A stretch of 64,000 bases of DNA from Glaciecola sp. 33A (GCF_002836745.1 NZ_PJAR01000038.1:1-64000); one strand, 5' to 3'; positions 50,970-60,734 are shown, counted from the stretch's first letter. Program-made: numbers and translations. The notes: a model not told the origin generated them from the sequence alone.

Positions 50970-51596
50970 ATGTCAATAAACTACGTGCAACTTTCGGCCC
51001 ATCATTTTGATGCTGTTATTGCTTTAGGTAACCAAGTGCATGGTGATAATTACTTGGATCAAAGCAGCTTAAGTGATTTGTATCAACGCAGTTGGTCAAA
51101 CAATATCAATGCGAGCTGGGTAGCCGTGCTTTCCTTGGATGAGCTGCGTAAGCTGAATGTTAGTTCATTAAGAAATACGCCGGATGGCTATTTAATTGGC
51201 TTTCGCCTGACCATTGCAAGCAATCAATGGACGCCTGACAAATGGTGTTCGCCGCTGCTTTGGGACGTTCCCAAAGAGCATGTTTGTTATTTTAAATGCA
51301 ATACGGTTGATGCTGAATTGAGAGGGCGTGGAGTGGGTTCAAGATTATTGAAAAAATCAATCGATACTTCTAGGCAGCAGGGCGCACTTGCAGGAGTCGC
51401 TCATATTTGGTTAGCCAGCCCCGGTAACTCTGCATTGAGTTATTTCAAAGCTTGTGGCGGCCAATTAGTTAAAGAGCATACAAATAGATGGCAGCAATAC
51501 AGTATTGAAGACGGCTATGACTGCCCCGTATGTGGCGCTATATGCCAATGTACTGCCGCTGAAATGATACTTAGATTCAATCGGTTAGCTCACTAA
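50970..51596 (+). CDS. GNAT acetyltransferase with C-terminal Cys cluster
   Basis: 208 residues. The acetyl-CoA-binding motif A is VDAELRGRGVGSRLLKKSI (about 113-131), preceded by the usual beta strand and followed by NSALSYFKACGG. The C terminus has DCPVCGAICQC (about 183-193), which looks like a small zinc-binding knuckle, unusual for GNAT proteins. It overlaps the FAD oxidase gene by one base (TAATG), so the two proteins are probably made together; a polyamine or amino compound substrate is plausible. Confidence 0.82.
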   Translation: MSINYVQLSAHHFDAVIALGNQVHGDNYLDQSSLSDLYQRSWSNNINASWVAVLSLDELRKLNVSSLRNTPDGYLIGFRLTIASNQWTPDKWCSPLLWDVPKEHVCYFKCNTVDAELRGRGVGSRLLKKSIDTSRQQGALAGVAHIWLASPGNSALSYFKACGGQLVKEHTNRWQQYSIEDGYDCPVCGAICQCTAAEMILRFNRLAH

Positions 51597-52933
51597 TGTA
51601 CGACCCCCTTGTGGATAATGTGCCACCCAGCGATCAGCATCAGCCAGACAGTTTTTGGGCATTAGACAAATTTTCTGATGGTTATTCGCCACTTGTTGGC
51701 GAGCATAAAACGGATGTTGTGATCATTGGTGCTGGCTATACTGGACTGTCATGTGCTCTCAACTTGGCGCAACAATTTGGTGTTGAATGCACTGTTATCG
51801 AAGCTAATCAACCGGGCTGGGGTTGCAGTGGTCGCAATGGCGGATTTGTGCTACCCGGGACGGGACGGTTAAGTGTCCAACAAATGCGAAAACGCTGGGG
51901 CAAATCAGTCAGCCAATCCATTTATGCCGAATATCTCAATTCCATTGATACGGTTAATCAGCTAATCGATGACGGTATTGATTGTGAGCGCGTTGCAGGT
52001 GGCTATTTAAAACTGGCCCATAAACCATCTTTAGTCAGTGCTCTACATCATCAAGCAAAGGAGCTGGCTGCGGATTATGGTGACTCAATATTATCACTTT
52101 CAGCGGATGATATTGCGACCAATTATTTATCCGGCACGCGCGCACATGGCGGTATTTACTACCCAAATGCATTTGGTATTAACCCCTGGTTGTTGTGCCA
52201 AGGTATTGCAAAAAAAGCGGCAGATGCAGGCGTTACTATCTGCGGAAATAGCGCCATTATGGATTGTCAAAGAGTGGATCAACAGCATGTATTGAGAACT
52301 AAATCGGCTTCAATTACGGCAAATACCCTGGTTGTAGCGACGAACGGTTATGGTCAACGGAATTTGTATAACGGTCTCAAAGATCGCACCTTTCCGGTTA
52401 TATCTAGCATTATTGTGACGCAGCCCTTAACGCCCCAGCAACTGTTGGATGTTGGAATGGCAGCTGGTTTGATGGTTATGGATACCAGGCCGTTAAAATA
52501 TTACTACCGAATACTACCTGACAATCGTTTGTTGTTTGGAGGCAGAGGAGCGATTGAAGGAAGGCAAGCGAATAACGCTAAGTACCAAAAAGCGCTAAAA
52601 GATGGACTATTAGCAACTTTCCCTAATTTATATGATGTCAAAATTGGCGCTTTTTGGAGTGGATGGGTCAGCGTTTCTTTAGATGATTATCCACGCGTTT
52701 ATCATGATCAACAGAACAAAACACTGTATAGCAGTGGCTATTGTGGAGCAGGATTGGCTTTTTCTATTCAAGCTGGGAAACGTCTTGCACAATTGCATTG
52801 TGCTCCAGAGCAATTACCTGATCTGCCGTTTTGGAAATCACCTCTTAAGCAATTTCCTTTCGCATTAGCTAGGCGACCCGCTTTAAAGACCTTTTATGCA
52901 TGGGAAGCATTTAAACGAAAAGTTGGAATGTGA
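51596..52933 (+). CDS. FAD-dependent amine oxidase, PuuB-like (DAO family)
   Basis: 445 residues. The N-terminal Rossmann motif is VVIIGAGYTGLSCALNLA (about 41-58), followed by GWGCSGRNGGFVLPG, typical of the gamma-glutamylputrescine oxidase/sarcosine oxidase-like DAO family. The C-terminal region YSSGYCGAGLAFSIQAGK closes the FAD site. No gamma-glutamylputrescine synthetase or puuC lies nearby, so the amine substrate is uncertain. Translationally coupled with the upstream GNAT gene. Confidence 0.85.
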   Translation: MYDPLVDNVPPSDQHQPDSFWALDKFSDGYSPLVGEHKTDVVIIGAGYTGLSCALNLAQQFGVECTVIEANQPGWGCSGRNGGFVLPGTGRLSVQQMRKRWGKSVSQSIYAEYLNSIDTVNQLIDDGIDCERVAGGYLKLAHKPSLVSALHHQAKELAADYGDSILSLSADDIATNYLSGTRAHGGIYYPNAFGINPWLLCQGIAKKAADAGVTICGNSAIMDCQRVDQQHVLRTKSASITANTLVVATNGYGQRNLYNGLKDRTFPVISSIIVTQPLTPQQLLDVGMAAGLMVMDTRPLKYYYRILPDNRLLFGGRGAIEGRQANNAKYQKALKDGLLATFPNLYDVKIGAFWSGWVSVSLDDYPRVYHDQQNKTLYSSGYCGAGLAFSIQAGKRLAQLHCAPEQLPDLPFWKSPLKQFPFALARRPALKTFYAWEAFKRKVGM

Positions 52934-53029
52934 GCTATGGCGTTGATGCACTTACTGAATAAAGCGTTTACGCCGAGGCGCCGATGCTTCATGGAAAAAT
53001 ATAAGCAGACAGTATGCCGCGCCTGTAAA

Positions 53030-53548
53030 CTAGGCCTTTGTTTGTAACTGCATATCTATGTGCATAATGCCATCTTCATCATAAGGCTGACTAAACGGTA
53101 TAAAACCTAATTGAGCATAAAATTTTTGTAGATAGACCTGAGCACCAATCTGAATAGTTTCATCAGGCCAATGTTGCTTACATATACTAATTGCCTCTAA
53201 CATCAATAATTTTGCAAGCCCATTCCCTCGTGATTTTTTCGCAACCGCGACACGACCAATACTGCAACCCTGATACGAGCTACCCGGTTCTAAACATCGT
53301 GCGTAAGCGATAATGCCGCTGACAGACTCGGACTTGTCATTGAGCAACGTGTTAGCCTTAGTTTCAAGCAACAAGTGTAATGTATTTGCTTTAATGTCTT
53401 TGCCGTCTAAATCTGCATAAACGCAGTTCTGCTCGACCACAAAAACATCACTGCGAAGTTTTAAAGCACTATAGAGGGCCAGATTAGACAGTTCTTCAAA
53501 CCGGTAACTACTGAATGAGGTGGGGGAAGCGTATTGGAATGTGTTCAA
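53030..53548 (-). CDS. elaA: ElaA-family GNAT acetyltransferase
   Basis: 172 residues. FEELSNLALYSALKLRSDVF, then VVEQNCVYADLDGKD, are the ElaA signature. Acetyl-CoA motif: IGRVAVAKKSRGNGLAKLLM. The biological substrate of ElaA is not established. It is convergent with the FAD oxidase gene. Confidence 0.9.
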   Translation of the reverse strand: MNTFQYASPTSFSSYRFEELSNLALYSALKLRSDVFVVEQNCVYADLDGKDIKANTLHLLLETKANTLLNDKSESVSGIIAYARCLEPGSSYQGCSIGRVAVAKKSRGNGLAKLLMLEAISICKQHWPDETIQIGAQVYLQKFYAQLGFIPFSQPYDEDGIMHIDMQLQTKA

Positions 53549-53970
53549 TCTTCTATCTAGCCTTTAAAGGGGGTCTTAATTGGCTATCACTCTAGCTGAA
53601 CATTTGAGTAACTTCTACTATTGTAGACAAGTCGGGGTGTAACCCGCTTTTTTGCTGTACCTCGAGTAAGCTCATCTGCTGTGCCAGTTTGTGCATATTT
53701 TTTGCGTAGTTTTTGCAGATTAGAGTGCAAAACAGCTTGTTCAGCGTAGTTAAAATAAGACACATAAGTTACTTTGCGCACAGAAGCAGCAAATTGATTG
53801 TTACATCCACTAAAGGCGGTTTATTTCATGATAGCTATTAAACAATTTAGTGAAATGGGCATCATGCATGTTTAAGTGGCGAATTGTATGCTGTCAATCG
53901 CTACTGCAATTGTGTTACGTCGGAATGATTTCGACAATCCTGATATGGCCTCAACAATCGCCAAATCAAA
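53549..53970. other. Intergenic region between the response regulator and elaA
   Basis: About 420 bases. It contains a 64-codon frame (53587-53781, minus strand) that has basic, unstructured-looking residues, no clear ribosome site and no family, and that I do not call a gene. Nothing else recognised. Confidence 0.4.
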
Positions 53971-54621
53971 CTAAGGATCAACTAAGCCATGATTAACCGC
54001 ATAGCGCACTAATTCAGCCAAAGATTCAATATTTAATTTGGTTCTAATATTGCGACGATGAGCTTCAACAGTTCTGTAGCTAATATTGAGTTTACGGGCA
54101 ACTTCTTTACTCGACAAACCTCTTGCAATCCAAGTCAAAATTACCTGTTCCCTGGTCGTCAGTTTTTCGTTTTCAGGTCTTATTGGGTTCTCAATCAGAG
54201 ACATTGCGATGGAACTACTAAAATGCGTTTTGCCCTCTGCAATCGTTTTAATGGCAAAATAAACTTCTTCTGATGTCGTGTCTTTTGATATATAACCAGA
54301 CGCTCCGGCTTGAATTGAACTAGTTACAAATTCGGAACTTTCATGCATGCTAAATATGAGTATTTTGGTGTCTGGGATTTTATCAGTAATGATTTCAGTT
54401 GCATCTATGCCGTTCATAATTGGCATGCTAACGTCCATTAATATAACATCAGGTTTTAGGCTTAATGCCTTATCTAATGCGTCTTTTCCATTGGTACATG
54501 CTGCGACTACTTGAATATCATCATAATACGATAAGCATGCTGTTAGACCATCTTGCACCATGGGATGGTCGTCGACCAATAACACGGTGATTTTCCGATC
54601 TGACGTTGCATTAATGGTCAT
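53971..54621 (-). CDS. NarL/LuxR-family response regulator
   Basis: 216 residues. Receiver domain (about 10-130): acidic pair Asp17/Asp18, phospho-acceptor Asp63 (VILMDVSMP), switch Lys in GYISKDTT. LuxR-type helix-turn-helix at about 150-210 (LTTREQVILTWIARGLSSKE, TVEAHRRNIRTKL). It overlaps the sensor-kinase gene by four bases. The divergent TRAP transporter dctPQM is the likely target. Confidence 0.93.
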   Translation of the reverse strand: MTINATSDRKITVLLVDDHPMVQDGLTACLSYYDDIQVVAACTNGKDALDKALSLKPDVILMDVSMPIMNGIDATEIITDKIPDTKILIFSMHESSEFVTSSIQAGASGYISKDTTSEEVYFAIKTIAEGKTHFSSSIAMSLIENPIRPENEKLTTREQVILTWIARGLSSKEVARKLNISYRTVEAHRRNIRTKLNIESLAELVRYAVNHGLVDP

Positions 54622-56021
54622 TTTTGTGCCTCAAAACTGGTTTTATTAAAATGATTGGCGAAGCTAGATTTAGGGATCATCACTTGGATATTAGTGCCGC
54701 CAGTATCGGATGTGACAGTAAATCGACCACTGTGATATTCAACTCTTTCTGCTAAGTTTCTTAACCCTATTCCCTGGGGTGGCTGTTCATATTTAAGCTC
54801 TTGATTAAATCCACAACCGTTGTCGGAAATATTGAGCGTGAGCCAGTTGTTCTGAAATTCAAAAGTAATAGCCACTTCAGTTGCCTTTGCGTGTTTTTCA
54901 ATATTTGTTAATGCTTCTTGTACTACTCTATAAAGTGTTGTGTTTATATTATCCGGTAGTAACTTTCTGGCGGCAGGTTTAACAATATGAATGTTAACTG
55001 CAGTGCGTTCAGTAAACTCAGAAGCGAGCGCTTCAAGTGCTGCGGTTAAACCTAATTCATCCAGAATGCGAGGATGCAAATGATGCGAAATACGGCGTAT
55101 TTCTTGGATCGCTGTATTTAAATTACTTTGTGCTTTGTTTAATTGTTCAGGCTTTTGTATGTTGGCTGTTCCAATATATCGGCCTGTCGCTTCCAGTGAA
55201 TATTTGATGGATATAAGTATCTGAACAATCCCATCATGAAGTTCACGCGAAAAATGCCTGCGCTCGTTTTCTTGCAAAGTGATGATCCGTTGTCCAAGTT
55301 GATTTATCTTTAAGTCGGTTTTCTTCTTTTGATTTAAGTTGACAATCAAACCAAACAAGAAAATCATAAAGATAGATGAAATGGCAACTATCAGTATAAT
55401 CTGTTTCGTTTTACTTGTGTGTCTATCCATTTCATTCTGCAACTGACTGAGCTGCGCATAGACATCATCAAGATAGACTCCGGTGCCAATCATCCAGTCC
55501 CATTTTTCTAAGTAAATAGAGTATCCAAGTTTATCGGATGACGCTTTAAGTGAGGGTTTCAACCAAGGATAACGATAAAAGCCGCCACCATTTTTTGCAT
55601 TATTCAACAGTATTTGTATGATTTTTTCACCTGATTCATCCTCAAGTTCCCAGTAATTTTTACCAATCCTAAAAGGTTCTTTGGGGTGACTTATATTGGT
55701 TCCGTTACCATCATATACAAAAAAATAACCATCGTCTCCATTGTATAAAAGACCATCAAAAATTTGAGCAACGACGCTTTTTATAGCGGTGTTATCAGGG
55801 ATTGATTGCGAATATAAATGGTTAACTGATGATTTTGCCAAAGCAGTGTAATTTTTGAGTTCTTGTTTTTTTTGGTCAATTAAAAATTTCTCTAGTGTAA
55901 TTAAACTTTCACTTGATAAGTCACGATACTCTTTTGTTACAAAATAATAAGTAACTAAGGATGTCAATACAACCTGTAAAACGGCTATTAACATAAGTCG
56001 CATTCTGAAGTTCACGTTCAT
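54618..56021 (-). CDS. Cache-domain sensor histidine kinase (HisKA_3)
   Basis: 467 residues. Two membrane helices (about 8-28 and 207-230) flank a periplasmic single Cache domain (about 35-200; DDGYFFVYDGNGTN, GGGFYRYPW, WDWMIGTGVYLDD). The HisKA_3 dimerisation domain carries the phospho-acceptor His262 in RRHFSRELHDG. The HATPase domain has NIEKHAKAT and DNGCGF. Cache_2 sensors often bind small organic acids, fitting the divergent TRAP operon. Pairs with the overlapping NarL-type regulator. Confidence 0.93.
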   Translation of the reverse strand: MNVNFRMRLMLIAVLQVVLTSLVTYYFVTKEYRDLSSESLITLEKFLIDQKKQELKNYTALAKSSVNHLYSQSIPDNTAIKSVVAQIFDGLLYNGDDGYFFVYDGNGTNISHPKEPFRIGKNYWELEDESGEKIIQILLNNAKNGGGFYRYPWLKPSLKASSDKLGYSIYLEKWDWMIGTGVYLDDVYAQLSQLQNEMDRHTSKTKQIILIVAISSIFMIFLFGLIVNLNQKKKTDLKINQLGQRIITLQENERRHFSRELHDGIVQILISIKYSLEATGRYIGTANIQKPEQLNKAQSNLNTAIQEIRRISHHLHPRILDELGLTAALEALASEFTERTAVNIHIVKPAARKLLPDNINTTLYRVVQEALTNIEKHAKATEVAITFEFQNNWLTLNISDNGCGFNQELKYEQPPQGIGLRNLAERVEYHSGRFTVTSDTGGTNIQVMIPKSSFANHFNKTSFEAQK

Positions 56022-56218
56022 CTGCCTATATCTCTACTTCTAATAATCGACAGTATTTCAGGTTAACGCCCTGTTCACAATATATTAACACGTAGGTAGT
56101 TTCACTTAGTGTCTTTGCGTATTTGCCCGAATAGTTTATTTGGCCCAATTGTTTAACATCCAATTAACAAAAAACATAGGTTTTAATCACTGCATTTGCA
56201 GAAAATAAGGTAGTAAGT

Positions 56219-57304
56219 ATGAATATGGCTAACAAAATATATCGATTATTCGCTGGCGCATTAATTTTAGCATCGGTGGTTATTCAACCTGCTATTGCAG
56301 ATGACCAGAAAAAATACCGCTGGAGATTAGCTGAGACATGGGGTCCAAACTTTCCTATTTTTGGAGATACGACAAAAAATATGGCAAAAATGGTAGATGA
56401 AATGTCCAACGGGCGCCTTACCATTAGAATTGATTCTGCTAATAAACATAAATCAGCTTTAGGTATCTTTGATTTTGTTAAAAGTGGTCAATATCAAATG
56501 GGACATTCCGCTTCTTATTACTGGAAAGGAAAAGACTTTAACACGATGTTCTTCACTACTCTCCCATTTGGAATGACTGCACCTGAGCAATATGCCTGGT
56601 TTTATTATGGTGGCGGCATGGAGTTAATGAAAGAAACGTATGATCAATATGGCATTATGTCATTTCCCGGCGGTAATACAGGTGTTCAGATGGGCGGATG
56701 GTTTCGTAAAGAAATCAATTCAATTGAAGATTTTCAGGGTTTAAAAATGCGGATCCCAGGGTTTGCTGGTGAGGTTCTTGCAAAGTTAGGTGCAAAGCCG
56801 ACTAATATTCCGTCCGGTGAACTTTATACCGCGTTGGAGCGCAATACCATAGATGCAGTTGAGTGGGTTGGTCCATCATTAGATTTGCGCATGGGATTTC
56901 ATAAAATTGCCCCATTTTATTATACCGGTTGGCAGGAGCCAGCAACTGAATTGCAATTCATGGTAAACCAAAAAGCCTATGATTCATTACCACCTGATCT
57001 GCAACAAATTCTTACTATTGCTATGAAAGCATCAGCTTACGATATGTACGCTCAATCGATGCACGAAAGTGGGGTAAATTTAGCCTTACTGCAAGATGAG
57101 TACCCTAAGGTAAAAATACGTTCATTTCCAAAGCCTGTCATGGCAAAAATTAAAAGTGTGACAGCTGAGCTACTAAAAGAAGCGGCTGATAAAGACCCAA
57201 AAACTAAAGAGATATTAGAATCAATTTATAAATATCAAGACCAAATAAGAGCTTGGACTAATTTCTCGGATAAAGCTTATCTCGATAGTTTTGAAGACAA
57301 ATAG
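56219..57304 (+). CDS. dctP: TRAP transporter periplasmic binding protein DctP
   Basis: 361 residues. Signal peptide 1-27 (IADD after AIA). DctP fold with FRKEINSIEDFQGLKMRIPG (split: FRKEINS, IEDFQGLKMRIPG), where the Arg usually binds the carboxylate of the ligand, then PSGELYTALERNTIDAVEWVGP. The EWVGP and AGEVLAKLGA stretches resemble the TakP-like group that binds 2-oxo acids, so a keto or hydroxy acid ligand is a reasonable guess. First gene of the TRAP operon, divergent from its presumed two-component regulators. Confidence 0.92.
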   Translation: MNMANKIYRLFAGALILASVVIQPAIADDQKKYRWRLAETWGPNFPIFGDTTKNMAKMVDEMSNGRLTIRIDSANKHKSALGIFDFVKSGQYQMGHSASYYWKGKDFNTMFFTTLPFGMTAPEQYAWFYYGGGMELMKETYDQYGIMSFPGGNTGVQMGGWFRKEINSIEDFQGLKMRIPGFAGEVLAKLGAKPTNIPSGELYTALERNTIDAVEWVGPSLDLRMGFHKIAPFYYTGWQEPATELQFMVNQKAYDSLPPDLQQILTIAMKASAYDMYAQSMHESGVNLALLQDEYPKVKIRSFPKPVMAKIKSVTAELLKEAADKDPKTKEILESIYKYQDQIRAWTNFSDKAYLDSFEDK

Positions 57305-57348
57305 CATTCACTAATCTACTAAAATTCCAATCTATTTTATTCAATTAA

Positions 57349-57369
57349 GGCACACGAAGTTTGTGTGCC
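57349..57369 (+). promoter_or_regulatory. Intercistronic hairpin between dctP and dctQ
   Basis: Perfect 7-bp stem GGCACAC / GTGTGCC with a 7-base loop and no T-run. In TRAP and ABC operons such stems protect the binding-protein mRNA and lower expression of the membrane subunits. Confidence 0.55.
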
Positions 57370-57387
57370 ATTGCTAAGAGTTAAATA

Positions 57388-57906
57388 ATGAAAGCTGTAA
57401 TTAATCTGCTTGAAAAAATCCTGAATGGTCTTGGCAATGTGTGCAGTCTACTCATGATGTTAATGATTCTAAATGTATTCTATGACGTGGTAATGCGTTA
57501 TCTATTTAACGATGTGAGCATAGGAATGCAAGAACTAGAGTGGCATCTCTTTGCAGCAATGTTCATGTTTGGCGTGGCTTACACGCTCAAGGAAGATGGT
57601 CATGTAAGGGTTGATGTCTTCTATGAAAAGATGAGCGAATTCTATCAAGCTATTATCAACATTGGCGGTTCCTTGCTGTTCGCTTTGCCTTTTACTTTGC
57701 TCATCTTATATTTTAGTTTGAGTTATACAATGGATGCTTATGATATGGGGGAGGGCAGCGCGGCTCCTGGTGGCTTGCCTTACCGATGGATTGTGCGCTC
57801 GGTTATTCCTGTATCAAGTGTATTCCTGTTACTTAGTATCCTATACGTCACACTCAAAAATATTCAAATCATCAGAGTTGTAAAATCAACGGAGAATAGA
57901 AAATGA
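57388..57906 (+). CDS. dctQ: TRAP transporter small membrane subunit DctQ
   Basis: 172 residues with four membrane helices (about 15-35, 50-70, 90-112, 130-155). NVFYDVVMRYLFNDVSIGMQELEWH (split: NVFYDVVMRYLFND, GMQELEWH) and the HVRVDVFYEKM stretch are DctQ signatures. Its last four bases overlap the start of dctM. Confidence 0.93.
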   Translation: MKAVINLLEKILNGLGNVCSLLMMLMILNVFYDVVMRYLFNDVSIGMQELEWHLFAAMFMFGVAYTLKEDGHVRVDVFYEKMSEFYQAIINIGGSLLFALPFTLLILYFSLSYTMDAYDMGEGSAAPGGLPYRWIVRSVIPVSSVFLLLSILYVTLKNIQIIRVVKSTENRK

Positions 57907-59183
57907 CCGGTATTATTTTATTTTCCATCGCCTTGCTGTGTTTGTTTTTAGGTTACTCGGTTGCATTCACCTTTGCCGGAATATCAGTGATCGTCGGTAT
58001 CATTGTATTAGGAACTGATTTATTTGCATTCATGCCCTATCGCATTATGAACATAATGGAAAACACCACTTTAATGGCCATTCCTATGTTTGTATTCATG
58101 GGGATCGTATTACAAAAAACAGGATTAGCAGAACGGCTATTAGAATCATCAGCTAAGTTATTTGGTGGGCTCTCTGGCGGCGTTGCGGTTTCAACCATAA
58201 TCGTAGGTGCTCTATTGGCAGCGTCTACAGGTGTTGTTGGCGCAAGCGTAGTAGCCATGGGCGTTATATCTTTGCCTGTTATGCTGAAAAATAACTATCA
58301 TGAGCCAACTGCAGCTGGCGTGATTTGTGCATCTGGAACCCTAGGCCAAATTATTCCACCGTCGATTATTTTGATTATTCTAGGCGACGTAATGGGTGTC
58401 CCCGTCGGTGATTTATTTAAAGCCGCTATCATTCCAGGTTGTTTACTTATTGCTGCTTACACCATCTATATTTTAGTTCTAGGCAAACTCAAACCAGAGT
58501 TTTGTCCACCCCTAGTAGTCACGGAGAGTAAGCGCGAGCTATTGGTGCAAGCAATGAAAGACATTGTGCCACCATTGACTTTAGTTATTACGGTGCTGGG
58601 TTCTATTTTCAGCGGTATCGCAACACCAACTGAGTCTTCTGCGATTGGTGCTATAGGGTCTTTGGTCTTAGCTGGATGTTATGGAAAGTTATCTTTTTTG
58701 ACAACGCACGCAGTGTCCAAAGAAACAGTGAAAGTTACCGCAATGATATTTGCCGTGTTAATAGGTGCAACAGCATTTTCAATGGTCTTCAGTTATTCCG
58801 GTAGTGAATACTTAGTCGAAGACTTTTTTATGGAATTACCGGGTGAAAAGTGGACTTTTATCTTGCTCGCAATGTTGGCTATTTTAATTCTTGGCTTTTT
58901 TATCGATTTCATTGAAATCGCATTCTTGATTGTGCCAATTCTCACACCGGTTGCCATGGCGTTAGATGTCGATTTAGTCTGGTTTGCAATATTAATCTCA
59001 CTCAATTTACAAACCTCATTTTTGACACCCCCCTTTGGTTTTAGTCTCTTTTATCTCAAAGGAGTTGCTCCAAAATCGCTCAAAACAACGACTATTTACA
59101 AAGGCGTTATTCCATTCATTTTAATACAGATAGTTGTACTGGCCTTAGTTCTGCTGATGCCAAACCACTTAATAATCAGATAA
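57903..59183 (+). CDS. dctM: TRAP transporter large membrane subunit DctM
   Basis: 426 residues, about 12 helices. The family stretches GVVGASVVAMGVISLPVML and GTLGQIIPPSIILIILGD are present, and the C-terminal half has TPTESSAIGAIGSL and LQTSFLTPPFGFSLFYL. It uses the Na+ gradient to move the DctP ligand inward, fitting a marine bacterium with an Mrp system. ATGA overlap with dctQ. Confidence 0.95.
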   Translation: MTGIILFSIALLCLFLGYSVAFTFAGISVIVGIIVLGTDLFAFMPYRIMNIMENTTLMAIPMFVFMGIVLQKTGLAERLLESSAKLFGGLSGGVAVSTIIVGALLAASTGVVGASVVAMGVISLPVMLKNNYHEPTAAGVICASGTLGQIIPPSIILIILGDVMGVPVGDLFKAAIIPGCLLIAAYTIYILVLGKLKPEFCPPLVVTESKRELLVQAMKDIVPPLTLVITVLGSIFSGIATPTESSAIGAIGSLVLAGCYGKLSFLTTHAVSKETVKVTAMIFAVLIGATAFSMVFSYSGSEYLVEDFFMELPGEKWTFILLAMLAILILGFFIDFIEIAFLIVPILTPVAMALDVDLVWFAILISLNLQTSFLTPPFGFSLFYLKGVAPKSLKTTTIYKGVIPFILIQIVVLALVLLMPNHLIIR

Positions 59184-59216
59184 GAACACACATTAATAAA
59201 TAAAAAGGAAAAAATA

Positions 59217-60248
59217 ATGAAAAAATTGCTTACCGCAGTTGTTTTACTGACACCGTTTATTTCACCAACAAATGCAGTTGCAGATGTAACTGCATATGGT
59301 CGCGTTATTTATAACGTGGTCAGCGACGACACATCTGATGATGTATACTTTGGTAGACACGAATTTGCAGAATCGACTATCGGCATCAAAGGTTCGATTG
59401 ACTTTGAGGGCATCATTTTTGGCGCTCAAGTTGAAATTGGCCTAGATGAAGGGGTCTCAAACATACTGCATACGGAGTCAAATGCACGAAACAGAATTCA
59501 AGAAATTTGGGTGTCAGGAAAATATGGAAAGTTAAAGTTAGGCACCGGAGCTTCGATAACTTGGATTGCCTCGGATGTAGATCAATCAGGCACGTGGTGG
59601 TCAGATCCCCTTGGCATGAGCCAACGATTTGGGTCCACCCGAAGGGGACCTACAGGACAAAGTCAAACACCTTTTGTGCAAACTCAATCTATCTTTAGTG
59701 AGCGTATCGCTTATGAGTCTCCTCGCTTTATGGGGGGGATAAAATTTTATGCTCAACAAGGCGAAGATAGCAGCAGAGAGTTTGCGGTTAAATATGCCAA
59801 GAATGGTTGGCGAGCTAATGCTTGGGTAAGTGATTTCGGGGATACAGATAACGATTTAGATCCGCAAGCAAATATTGACGGTAATGCCACCCCAGGATTT
59901 TTTGGGGCGCAAAGTGGAAGAGGCGTTTTAGCCGGATATAAGCATAAATCCGGGGTTAATTTCACGGCAACATACGGTGAATCTGACCTCGTTAATAATA
60001 GTCAGCGTGACTTTATAAACGGTAAATTAGGTTATACCAAAGGTAAACATGCTGCCAGTGTTAGTTTAGGTCAATATGGCAGCAAGTCCGCACAAGGTCT
60101 TGCTGGCGCCGACCATGACCGCACAACTGTGGCATATCACTACGCACCAACCAAAGGCGTAAGATTGTGGATCCAAGCTACTCAGGGTGATACTGAGGGT
60201 CAAAAGTCGTTTAATTCTTTTGCTATTGGGGGCATGGTACAACTTTAA
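59217..60248 (+). CDS. Outer-membrane general porin (Porin_4 family)
   Basis: 343 residues. Signal peptide 1-22 (NAVA-D), then DVTAYGRVIYNVVSDD, the usual first strand of Gram-negative porins. The chain ends AIGGMVQL. GKLKLGTGASITWIASD corresponds to the constriction-loop region. It starts 33 bases after dctM, suggesting it supplies the TRAP system with substrate across the outer membrane. Confidence 0.88.
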   Translation: MKKLLTAVVLLTPFISPTNAVADVTAYGRVIYNVVSDDTSDDVYFGRHEFAESTIGIKGSIDFEGIIFGAQVEIGLDEGVSNILHTESNARNRIQEIWVSGKYGKLKLGTGASITWIASDVDQSGTWWSDPLGMSQRFGSTRRGPTGQSQTPFVQTQSIFSERIAYESPRFMGGIKFYAQQGEDSSREFAVKYAKNGWRANAWVSDFGDTDNDLDPQANIDGNATPGFFGAQSGRGVLAGYKHKSGVNFTATYGESDLVNNSQRDFINGKLGYTKGKHAASVSLGQYGSKSAQGLAGADHDRTTVAYHYAPTKGVRLWIQATQGDTEGQKSFNSFAIGGMVQL

Positions 60249-60256
60249 ATAATTGG

Positions 60257-60286
60257 AGAGTAAGCGAATTTATTTTCGCTTGCTCT
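60257..60286 (+). terminator. Hairpin terminator after the TRAP-porin operon
   Basis: 12-bp stem (60257-60268 with 60275-60286) containing one T-G pair, 6-base loop, eight bases after the porin stop codon. Few T follow, so it may need Rho or act as a 3' stabiliser. Confidence 0.55.
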
Positions 60287-60330
60287 ATCTGCACCGATAC
60301 ACAATTAGCTTGTAAATAGGCAGTAACAAT

Positions 60331-60657
60331 ATGGCTTCAAACTTTTTTTTAATTAGGTACTTCAACACTATTAGCTGTTTCAAACTGATGGGTTTTATAT
60401 TTTTAATGTTTGTTTCATCAGCCCAAGCCCAGGAGGAGTTAAATGAGGGCGGCGGTATACTTTCAGATGAAAATGGTCAGCTTAGTTTAAGCTCACTTTT
60501 TCAAACTACGACAACAGACAAGTTAATGAAAAAAGAAACGAAAAAGGAGCTGCAGTGTACTTCCCAACAATTTCAAGAATGGCGAGACAGTAAAGCGAAA
60601 AACAATGAACGTTATCAAGAATTTTTGTTATGGGTGGCCTTTGAAGGTCAAAAGTGA
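60331..60657 (+). CDS. Small secreted protein, unknown
   Basis: 108 residues. A signal peptide (about 15-34, ending SAQA-Q) precedes a mature part of about 74 residues that is polar and helical at its C terminus (QEWRDSKAKNNERYQEFLLW). No family recognised and no Cys pairs. A first in-frame Met 15 residues before the hydrophobic core makes the exact start uncertain. Periplasmic location inferred. Confidence 0.55.
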   Translation: MASNFFLIRYFNTISCFKLMGFIFLMFVSSAQAQEELNEGGGILSDENGQLSLSSLFQTTTTDKLMKKETKKELQCTSQQFQEWRDSKAKNNERYQEFLLWVAFEGQK

Positions 60658-60734
60658 TGTTTGAATCGCGTTATTTAGTTTGCTTCTTTCGCTTTTAGTT
60701 TTAAATATTAATTAGTGTAAGATACACCCCCATT

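Noticed and set aside
53587-53781. 64-codon minus-strand frame upstream of the response regulator's end
   Set aside because: No recognisable features or good start signal; kept as intergenic.
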